Positions 8,889 to 15,460 of a stretch of 64,000 nucleotides of DNA are shown here, piece by piece. The translations under genes and the position numbers were made by a program. Location of the stretch: positions 24,205 through 88,204 of the forward strand of contig CAJXKK010000009.1 of assembly GCA_913055615.1 (NCBI GenBank), written 5' to 3'. Every line of letters begins with the position of its first letter. Positions within the stretch are counted from its first letter, which is position 1. Below the pieces are notes generated by a model that had not been told where the DNA came from, searched no databases, and saw only the letters and a program-made list of their open reading frames with translations. Source of the stretch: an uncultured Ectothiorhodospiraceae bacterium (lineage in GTDB: Bacteria > Pseudomonadota > Gammaproteobacteria > XJ16 > Halofilaceae).

Positions 8889-9138
8889 TATAGCCCGACA
8901 CTCGCAAGCGTTGGATCTGTAGGGCTGTACGAGCCTGCGTAAAAACCCCGACGCCTACTGCGGAAGGGCCACAGCGGGCGCTTTTGCCGATCCTTGTTGT
9001 CACATAAGAGCGACTATGTACCTCGAATGATCGGCAAAATCGCCTCGCTGTGCCACTTCCTCGCTACGGCGCGGGGTTCTTACACAGGCTCTATACGCCC
9101 GACCTACATCATTCTTCAATCGGCCGGCCGGTTTTAAT
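8889..9138 (+). repeat. Palindromic repeat family F, interrupted copy
   Basis: The outer parts (8889-8930 and 9092-9138) align with the uninterrupted copy at 57936-58025. They share AGCCCGACACTCGCA, GGCTGTA, GCCCGACCT and then the string CATTCTTCAATCGGCCGGCC plus GGTTTTAAT. The middle 161 bases (8931-9091) are an inserted long-inverted-repeat element. Together they fill most of the 466-base gene-free gap between the DUF302 gene and the channel relic; the rest shows nothing recognisable. Confidence 0.8.
8931..9091. mobile_element. 161-bp MITE-like element with about 60-bp terminal inverted repeats
   Basis: The left end GAGCCTGCGTAAAAACCCCG (8931-8950) and right end CGGGGTTCTTACACAGGCTC (9072-9091) are complementary with two mismatches. 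The complementarity continues inward with small gaps through GGAAG..CACAGCG..GGCG.TTTTGCCGATC on both sides, leaving only about 37 central bases unpaired. There is no coding capacity. The insertion splits a family F repeat; TAC occurs on both flanks (8928-8930 and 9094-9096), but its right copy is offset by two bases, so a target duplication is only possible. It is most likely a non-autonomous derivative of an IS with long inverted repeats. No transposase is in the window. Confidence 0.75.
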
Positions 9139-9279
9139 CAGAGTGTCCTTAAGGTGCGTAATGGAGAAGTTCCGGACCAGGTTGCAATAGCTGCGGCTGG
9201 CGTCCGCACCTCGCGCGCCCGATGCTATCTGTTCGGCCGCGGAAAGACTTCCGGCGTAGATCACACACGGGGACATCCA

Positions 9280-9953
9280 ATGAGCAATGCGGATACCAAC
9301 AACAATCCCGACGCGAAGGCCGCCGACACAGAGGAGCTGACACGCGATACGAACTGCTCCGGCGTCTGCAGGACTGGCCCGAAACGCCGATGCTGGTTCT
9401 GGCGTTCGTGTGGCTGGCGCTGCTGCTGCCCGCGCTCCGCATCTTCCGCGCCTTCCGTGCATTCCGGTTACTCCGCCTGGCGAGGACCGGGCGGGGGTTG
9501 CGCCTGTTCCGGGTCGTCAGTTCCCTGAACCGCGGCATGAAGGCGCTGGGCGCAAGCCTGAGCCGACGCGGCTTCGGCGATGTGCTCGCGCTCACGGTGC
9601 TGGTCGCGTTCGCCGGCGTCACCGGGATATACGCCGTCGAGAACCACGGACCCGGCGGCCCGCACAGCTATATCGAGTCGCTGTGGTGGAGCGCAATGCT
9701 CATAACGACGATGGGCTCGGAGTACTGGCCGCGGACTGCCGAAGCGCGTGTATTGTGCGTCTTCCCGGCGCTCTACGTCTTCGGTGTCTTCGGCTACGTC
9801 ACAGCGGCGCTCGCGACCTTCTTCGTTGGCCGCGACGCCGACAGCAGCGACGCAGAAGTCGCGGGCGCTGTACAGGTCGCCGTGCTCCGGGATGAAGTGA
9901 TCGCTCTGCGCGATGAGATCCGCGCCCTGTCGCGACAATCGCCGGACTCATGA
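9280..9953 (+). pseudogene. Voltage-gated potassium-channel-like protein, frameshifted and internally deleted
   Basis: The expected start is ATG 9280 (MSNADTNNNPDAK) behind a GGGGA ribosome-binding site, but homology continues in the other frame from about 9340 (YELLRRLQDWPETPML), so a frameshift separates start and body. In the body, the first membrane segment (LVLAFVWLALL) runs straight into an S4-like arginine helix (LPALRIFRAFRAFRLLR); the S2-S3 region of a six-helix channel is missing, consistent with a deletion between similar LALL-coding stretches. The pore region is intact, with the unusual filter TTMGSEYWP rather than TVGYG, followed by a last helix and a C-terminal coiled coil. An unshifted start at 9222 would give a 243-residue product, so a truncated protein is not excluded. 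Confidence 0.7.
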
Positions 9954-10455
9954 CACGTATTCCCGGGACGCAAAAGCCCGTTGACGGAGATGCCGTAGCA
10001 ACCCGAGGCCGCATACCCGCTTTCCTTGGTTCATTGTCGGTCTCGCGGCACCGGCTACTGAGCGCAGGCGTCATGTCGCTTCGACTAAAAGCAACAACCG
10101 TGGAGGCGGCAACGCCCGAGGAATCCTCGGTAGTTCAGCAAGTTTTTGACCGGAGAAGGACCTCCAGTTGTTGCACAAAATGCAACAACTGATACCGCCA
10201 CGGCACTCTCATCGGGCCTCGAAAGCGCTGGGCCTGGACCCGCGGTGCGCCGCCATCATTCCGCACGCTTGCCTCCCGGCGACACGATACTTCCGGATCG
10301 TGCGGACCCGCGATTGCTGGAGGAGAAATGGGCGAAGTATCGAGACGGACGATAAAACGCTTAACCCGTGACCGCGACGACCGAGGCGCTGCGCACTATC
10401 GTGCGCGCAGCCGGAATGCGATGATCGGCCGTGAGTGCACTCTGGACCAGCCCCG
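9954..10455. other. Gene-free left edge of the accessory island
   Basis: About 500 bases between the channel relic and the hsdR relic. The only clear structure is the 25-bp perfect dyad at 10166-10190. Short open frames cross the region but show no recognisable family or ribosome-binding site. Confidence 0.5.
10166..10190. promoter_or_regulatory. 25-bp perfect dyad, copy 1 (AGTTGTTGCA-N5-TGCAACAACT)
   Basis: Two perfect 10-base arms are separated by CAAAA. An identical-arm copy with spacer GAACG lies at 13561-13585, on the far side of the mazG-like/DUF2075 genes. The symmetry and 5-base spacer resemble an operator for a dimeric regulator. The distance to the next intact gene (489 bases to the mazG-like start) argues that the relevant promoter may be lost or lies in between. 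Confidence 0.55.
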
Positions 10456-10678
10456 ATGCAGAACCAGGCCCCCAAACAGCGCGCCCGCAATCCCATCGAC
10501 GATCAGTTGCGGGCGTCCGGCTGGGTGGTGCAGGGCATGGCGGAGCTGAGTCCCGCGGCCGCGTGCGGTGTCGCGGTGCGCGAGTACCCCACGGACATGG
10601 GGCCGATGGACTATCTGCTGCTGGTCGACGGTCAGCCGGGCGGGCTGCTCCAGGCGAATTTACCTCCAAGGGTATTCT
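10456..10678 (+). pseudogene. hsdR: 5' relic of a type I restriction endonuclease gene (hsdR)
   Basis: The frame from ATG 10456 encodes QRARNPIDDQLRASGWVVQ, then ACGVAVREYP and MDYLLLVDGQPGGLLQA. This matches the N-terminal nuclease domain opening of EcoEI/EcoKI-type HsdR, where such a block is normally followed by the EAK of the PD-(D/E)XK site. Homology stops exactly there, and the gene is about 70 codons instead of about 1000. The mazG-like start follows at once. With intact hsdM at 15461 and no hsdS, this shows a deleted restriction system. Confidence 0.75.
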
Positions 10679-11050
10679 ATGTCTGAATTCCAATACCTTC
10701 GTGCCAAGGCTCGGGCATTCGCGGAAGCCCGCGACTGGGATCGATTCCATTCGCCCAAGAACCTCTCCATGGCGTTGTGCGGTGAGGCGGGGGAGCTGCT
10801 CGATCTGTTCCAGTGGCTGACCGAAGTGCAGTCGTATGAACTGACACCGGAGCAATATAGGGCGGCGGCCCATGAAGTTGCCGATGTCCAGATTTACTTG
10901 CTGCGTCTGGCGGACAAGCTCGACATTGATATTCCGAAAGCGTTCGAGGAGAAGATGGCCATAAACGAGCAACGTTACCCTGCAGACCAGGCGCGGGGAT
11001 CGGCGCGAAAATACACGGCATATCAGAATCCAGACGACACTAATCCGTGA
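10679..11050 (+). CDS. MazG-like nucleotide pyrophosphohydrolase
   Basis: 123 residues. The all-alpha NTP pyrophosphatase (MazG/dCTPase RS21-C6-like) fold is indicated by LSMALCGEAGELLDLFQWL (metal ligands Glu36 and Glu39) and HEVADVQIYLLRLAD (Glu66, Asp69), the EXXE...EXXD pattern. Such single-domain enzymes hydrolyse (d)NTPs to NMP and PPi; the precise nucleotide cannot be read. The stop overlaps the GTG start of the DUF2075 gene (GTGA at 11047-11050), implying translational coupling and a shared role. The start is chosen at ATG 10679 with AAGGG upstream, where homology begins; the frame extends upstream into the hsdR relic. Confidence 0.88.
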   Translation: MSEFQYLRAKARAFAEARDWDRFHSPKNLSMALCGEAGELLDLFQWLTEVQSYELTPEQYRAAAHEVADVQIYLLRLADKLDIDIPKAFEEKMAINEQRYPADQARGSARKYTAYQNPDDTNP

Positions 11051-13428
11051 TTGTCTATAACGCCAACAAGGTCACCTTCATCGAGGATGTTCGCCTCAAC
11101 CGCATTCACGAAAAGATCCTATTGGAGTTCCGGCTGCGACTTTCCCGGTCGGTGGCGACCAGTGAGCTGGAGTCGTGGCGGAATTCACTGCAGTTCATGT
11201 CGAATCTGTTGAGCGATCCGGATATTCCAGAGGATGCTGGCGTATCACTTGAATACCATATCCCGCTCACCAGCAAGCGCATCGACTTCATTCTCACTGG
11301 AGAGAGCGCTCAGAATGAAGAAACTGCTGTCATCGTCGAGCTCAAGCAATGGCAGCAGGTGGAGGCGCTGGAAAAAGACGGGATCGTCCGCACCCCGCTG
11401 GGGGGAGGATTGCGGGAGACCAGTCACCCGTCTTATCAGGCCTGGACGTACGCCGCCCTGATAGAGGACTACAACGAAACCGTTCGCCTCGAATCGATCC
11501 GGCTGGCCCCCTGTGCCTATCTCCACAATCTGGATGATGGCAGTGCGGTTAATGACCCGGTATATGCGCACCACACGGCCCGAGCGCCCGTGTTCATATC
11601 GCGCGATGCTGAACGCCTGGCCGGCTTCCTCAAGCAGCATGTCCGCCATGGTGACCGGCGAAACATCATGTATCGCATCGAGAACGGCCGCATCCGGCCG
11701 TCGCGGGGTCTGGCCGATGCCGTGCTCGATATGCTGCGGGGCAATGACGCGTTCGTTATGATCGATGATCAGAAGGTGGCCTTTGAGACTGCCATCGGTC
11801 TGGCCTACCGCGCCCAGGAGGAAGAGCGACAGGTCCTGATCGTCGAGGGCGGGCCGGGGACCGGGAAGTCGGTGCTGGCCGTCAACCTGTTGGCACGCCT
11901 AACGGACCGCGAACTCGTTACCCAGTACGTCTCCCGCAACGCGGCCCCTCGTGCGGTCTATGAAGCCCACCTCACCGGGTCGTTCAGCAAGAGCCGCATC
12001 AGCAACCTTTTCCGGGGATCGGGCGCGTTCACTGAAACCGACCCTGATACGTTCGATGCGCTGCTGGTAGACGAAGCGCACCGGCTTAATGAGAAAAGTG
12101 GCCTCTACGGCAACCTTGGCGAGCACCAGGTCAAGGAGATCATGCAGGCCGCCCGGCTGTCTGTATTTTTTGTGGATGAAGCACAGCGAGTCACGCTGAA
12201 GGACGTCGGAACGCGGGCCGAGATCCGCCGCTGGGCCGAACATCTGGGCGCCCAGGTCACAGAGCTTGGGCTGGCTTCGCAGTTCCGGTGTGGCGGCTCG
12301 GACGGCTACCTCGCTTTTGTCGATCAGCTACTCCAGATACGCGACACGGCCAACGAGGACATCGAGTCGCTCGATTATGAAGTCCAGGTGGTGGACTCAC
12401 CCCAGGCCCTGCGCCAGGCGGTGCTGTCCCGTAATGCGAACAATCGTGCCCGGATGATCGCCGGGTATTGCTGGGACTGGAACAGCAAGAAGGACCCGGC
12501 CGCCATGGACATCAAGCTGCCGGAGCATGATTTCGCTGCACAGTGGAATCTGACCAAGGATGGCAGCCTTTGGGCGGTAGCCGAGCGCTCGGTGGAGCAG
12601 ATCGGCTGTATCCATACCATTCAGGGACTTGAACTCGACTATGTCGGCGTGATCATCGGCCCGGACTTGGTGGTGCGTAATGGCGAGATCCAGACCGATG
12701 GTCGCCAGCGTTCGTCCCACGACCGGTCGGTGCGAGGCATTCGCAAGCTCTACAAGGAGGATCCGGACGCAGCCGAGCGCCAGGCTGATGAAATCATTAA
12801 AAATACCTACCGGACGCTGCTCACCCGCGGCATGAAGGGCTGTTTCGTGTTCTCCACGGACCCGGAGACGAATGAGTGGTTCCGGCAGCAGATCGAAACG
12901 CCATCCGCCAACCCGGTCATCCGCGCGGCCGACTATGAGGGCCTGCCTTACCCGCTGGTGGCCCCCGAGGAAGTGGAACCCTACGAAAATGCCCTGCCGG
13001 TATTCGACCTGGCGGTGGCGGCAGGCGAGTTCAGTGACCTGCAATCCGTTGAAGACTGTGACTGGATCCAGCGGCCGGACTGGCTGAAGGCGGAGCCAGG
13101 GTATTTCGTGACTCGGGTGATCGGCGAGTCCATGAACAAACGCATACCCAACGCTTCATGGTGCGTATTCCGGGCCAATCCGGCCGGGACGCGTGAAGGC
13201 AAGATCGTTCTGGTATCGCATCGGGACATCCAGGACGATGACACCGGCGGGCGCTATACCGTGAAGCGATACCATAGCGAAAAGGCGGTCGACGAGGACG
13301 GCCAGTGGTACCACACTCGTATCGTACTCAAGCCTGAGAGTCGACTGTTTGGCTACTCCAATATCGAGCTGGAAGAAGAGGCGGCGGTAGATTTGCGTGT
13401 CATCGGGGAGCTGGTAACCACACTGTGA
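11047..13428 (+). CDS. Multidomain protein: PD-(D/E)XK-like nuclease, DUF2075 helicase, S24/LexA-like protease
   Basis: 793 residues, GTG start coupled to mazG. Residues 1-240 carry a restriction-nuclease-like signature: KRIDFIL (Asp80) followed by VIVELKQW (Glu98-Lys100). Residues about 255-640 are a DUF2075 (Schlafen group 3-like) helicase: Walker A GGPGTGKS (Lys274), Walker B LLVDEAHR, a second acidic strand VFFVDEAQR, SQFRCGGSDGY, and IHTIQGLELDYVGVIIG. Residues about 675-793 look like the S24/LexA peptidase fold: VIGESMNKRIPN with candidate nucleophile Ser695 and YTVKRYHS with candidate general base Lys740. Family members occur in defence and restriction contexts, but the role is unknown. 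This is an inferred nucleic-acid sensing or degrading machine that may self-process; no search was run. Confidence 0.85.
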   Translation: MIVYNANKVTFIEDVRLNRIHEKILLEFRLRLSRSVATSELESWRNSLQFMSNLLSDPDIPEDAGVSLEYHIPLTSKRIDFILTGESAQNEETAVIVELKQWQQVEALEKDGIVRTPLGGGLRETSHPSYQAWTYAALIEDYNETVRLESIRLAPCAYLHNLDDGSAVNDPVYAHHTARAPVFISRDAERLAGFLKQHVRHGDRRNIMYRIENGRIRPSRGLADAVLDMLRGNDAFVMIDDQKVAFETAIGLAYRAQEEERQVLIVEGGPGTGKSVLAVNLLARLTDRELVTQYVSRNAAPRAVYEAHLTGSFSKSRISNLFRGSGAFTETDPDTFDALLVDEAHRLNEKSGLYGNLGEHQVKEIMQAARLSVFFVDEAQRVTLKDVGTRAEIRRWAEHLGAQVTELGLASQFRCGGSDGYLAFVDQLLQIRDTANEDIESLDYEVQVVDSPQALRQAVLSRNANNRARMIAGYCWDWNSKKDPAAMDIKLPEHDFAAQWNLTKDGSLWAVAERSVEQIGCIHTIQGLELDYVGVIIGPDLVVRNGEIQTDGRQRSSHDRSVRGIRKLYKEDPDAAERQADEIIKNTYRTLLTRGMKGCFVFSTDPETNEWFRQQIETPSANPVIRAADYEGLPYPLVAPEEVEPYENALPVFDLAVAAGEFSDLQSVEDCDWIQRPDWLKAEPGYFVTRVIGESMNKRIPNASWCVFRANPAGTREGKIVLVSHRDIQDDDTGGRYTVKRYHSEKAVDEDGQWYHTRIVLKPESRLFGYSNIELEEEAAVDLRVIGELVTTL

Positions 13429-13765
13429 ATGAGCGCTGCTCAGGGCTGCGCTCACTTCTGAGAGATCTCAAGTAGTTTAAAAGGCACGGAGAAACGCGCG
13501 TTCATTGAGTTGTCCGTACGTGAGCAACCCAAACATTTGACGGCTATGAGATCACGATGCAGTTGTTGCAGAACGTGCAACAACTGCCGCTGGGTAAATA
13601 CGGTCAGACGCCTATGGTGGTGGACAAGGGACTTTACGAGTGAAATGGACATCCCCAAAAGATGGGGCTTCCATGGCGACCTGAGTTGCATTTCCGTTGT
13701 CACCTACAAGCTGGGGATTCCCACGGGGCGAGGGCAGGTAAACGCATGACCAGCAGGGATCCTGT
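13429..13765. other. Gene-free gap with hairpin and second dyad
   Basis: 337 bases after the DUF2075 gene. It holds an inverted repeat TGAGCGC...GCGCTCA (13430-13436 / 13448-13454) immediately after the stop codon, without a following T-run, so only possibly a terminator. It also holds the second 25-bp dyad (13561-13585). The remainder shows nothing recognisable. Confidence 0.5.
13561..13585. promoter_or_regulatory. 25-bp perfect dyad, copy 2 (AGTTGTTGCA-N5-TGCAACAACT)
   Basis: The arms are identical to those at 10166-10190 and the spacer length is the same (5 bases), but the spacer sequence differs (GAACG). It lies 181 bases upstream of the RhuM relic start and 132 bases downstream of the DUF2075 stop. 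Confidence 0.55.
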
Positions 13766-14141
13766 ATGAGCGAGATCGTGATATTCGATGGATGATGCGC
13801 CGTCGGTGGAGGTCGGGTTGGAGAACGAGACCGTTTGGCTGCGTCAGCAACAGATGGCTCAGCTATTCGACCGGGATCGTAATGTGAGCGGTCGTCACAC
13901 CCGCAACCTGTTTCGGGAGGACGAGTTGGAGGAAGAAAGCAATGTGCAAAAATTGCACGTCGCCGGCGCAGATTGGCTGACTGCCTTCGACAGCCTCGGC
14001 GAGAACTCTCGGGCTCGGTGCATCTTGATGAAGATTGGCCGGCTCGTGGAGCAGGTGAAAGCGGCAACCCCTAAGGATTTGTTAGCAGTTCTGCAAAGGT
14101 GGCGGCTGCCAGCGCGGGTGAAGGCCGTTGGATCACGATAA
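13766..14141 (+). pseudogene. RhuM-family (virulence protein) relic
   Basis: The start MSEIVIFDG at 13766 ends at an early TGA. The other frame from 13788 continues with VEVGLENETVWLRQQQMAQL, RHTRNLFREDELEEESNVQK and LHVAG, the N-terminal signature of RhuM-type proteins that accompany type I restriction loci. The rest of the family (over 200 residues) is missing, and the tail (LTAFDSLGENSRAR...) is unrelated. A frameshift near the start and a large 3' deletion make this a relic. Confidence 0.7.
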
Positions 14142-14353
14142 GAGCGACCGAGACGGACCCTCCGGCCGAGCCAGGCAAACATGCCGAATGAATCTGGGGC
14201 ACCGTGTTGCGGTCTCCAGCGCCTCCGTTTGCCACCTGCACGCTGGTCATGCTTGCTGTTCAAAACCGCCCGGATCTGAGAAGATCGCCTCCGACGTGCT
14301 CAAAAAACAAGATTATTGAGCGTTCTCAGCCGTTCATTGACCGCGGGACTGCC

Positions 14354-15442
14354 ATGACGACGGACGCGAACCGCCATTTCCCGCCCGCCGAGTCGCTGGA
14401 GACACCGGCGGTGTTGCGGGCGCTGGTGCCCGCGCACCGCTATCTCGCCGAGCTCAAGGGCGTGGCGCGGACCATCCCGAACGAGGGGCTGCTCGTGTCC
14501 ACTCTTTCTCTGCAGGAGGCGCAGAGCAGCTCCGAGATCGAGAACATCATCACCACCCAGGATGCCCTCTACCGCTATCAGATCCAGCCCGCGTCGGTGG
14601 ATCCCGCCAGCAAGGAAGTGGCGTGGTATGCGAAGGGTCTGGAGGTGGGGTTCCGGGCGGTTCGCGAGACCGGGCTGCTGACCTCGAACACCATCCTCCA
14701 GGTGCAGGCCACGCTCGAGGGCAACGATGCCGGCTTCCGCAGGACGCCGGGGACCGTGCTGCGCAACGAGCAGAGCGGTGAGGTCGTATACGAACCGCCT
14801 TCGCCCGACCGGGTGCCGGCGCTGATGACCGAACTCGAGGACTATCTGCACGCCGATGGTCCCGAAGACCCATTGGTCCGCATGGCGGTCATACACCACC
14901 AGTTCGAGACCATTCATCCCTTCTACGATGGCAATGGCCGGACCGGGCGGATCCTCAATATCCTGTTCCTGGTGCGTGCGGGGCTGCTCGATTCACCGAT
15001 CCTCTATCTCAGCCGGTACATCAGCCAGACCAAAGGCACGTACTACGCCGAGCTGCAGCGGGTGCGCGAGACCGGCGACTGGGAGGGCTGGTTGCTGTAC
15101 CTCCTGCGGGGCATCGCCGTCACCGCACGGCACACCACCGAGCTCGTAGAGGCCATCGGTCGGCTGCTGCAAGAGCACAAGCATGCCATACGTGAGGGCT
15201 ACAAGTTCTACAGCCAGGACCTGATCAACAACATCTTCCGCCACCCCTATACGAAGGTGGCCTTTGTCGAGCAGGACCTCGGGGTCTCGCGGGCAACGGC
15301 AACGCGCTATCTGGACGCCCTCGCCAAAGGCGGGATTCTGGACAAGTACCGGCTGGGGCGCGAGAACTACTACGTCAACCGCGAACTGGTCTATCTCCTG
15401 TTCGAGCTGCCGCCCATGGACATCGAGCCGACGGACCACTGA
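14354..15442 (+). CDS. Fic family protein with N-terminal inhibitory motif and C-terminal winged helix
   Basis: 362 residues from ATG 14354; the frame runs on upstream without family match. It has the complete Fic core HPFYDGNGRTGR (catalytic His188, anion-binding GNGR), so AMP or similar transfer to a protein hydroxyl is expected. The N-terminal SSEIEN (Ser59-Asn64) matches the (S/T)xxxE(G/N) inhibitory helix of class II Fic proteins, suggesting an auto-inhibited enzyme that needs no separate antitoxin. The C-terminus (DLGVSRATATRYLDALAKGG) is a winged helix-turn-helix. It sits 18 bases upstream of hsdM, an arrangement frequent in type I restriction loci. No strong ribosome-binding site is visible. 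The target is unknown. Confidence 0.9.
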   Translation: MTTDANRHFPPAESLETPAVLRALVPAHRYLAELKGVARTIPNEGLLVSTLSLQEAQSSSEIENIITTQDALYRYQIQPASVDPASKEVAWYAKGLEVGFRAVRETGLLTSNTILQVQATLEGNDAGFRRTPGTVLRNEQSGEVVYEPPSPDRVPALMTELEDYLHADGPEDPLVRMAVIHHQFETIHPFYDGNGRTGRILNILFLVRAGLLDSPILYLSRYISQTKGTYYAELQRVRETGDWEGWLLYLLRGIAVTARHTTELVEAIGRLLQEHKHAIREGYKFYSQDLINNIFRHPYTKVAFVEQDLGVSRATATRYLDALAKGGILDKYRLGRENYYVNRELVYLLFELPPMDIEPTDH

Positions 15443-15460
15443 ACAAGGGCAAAAGACGCG

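Noticed and set aside
9950..10192. 80-codon open frame between the channel relic and the hsdR relic
   Set aside because: No ribosome-binding site and no family resemblance; its end is formed by the dyad repeat.
13430..13454. TGAGCGC inverted repeat called as terminator of the DUF2075 gene
   Set aside because: Stem of 7 with an 11-base loop and no T-run; kept only as a note in the gap description.
10166..13585. Dyads considered as phage attachment sites
   Set aside because: No integrase lies between or beside them, and the sites are palindromes with different spacers rather than identical direct repeats.
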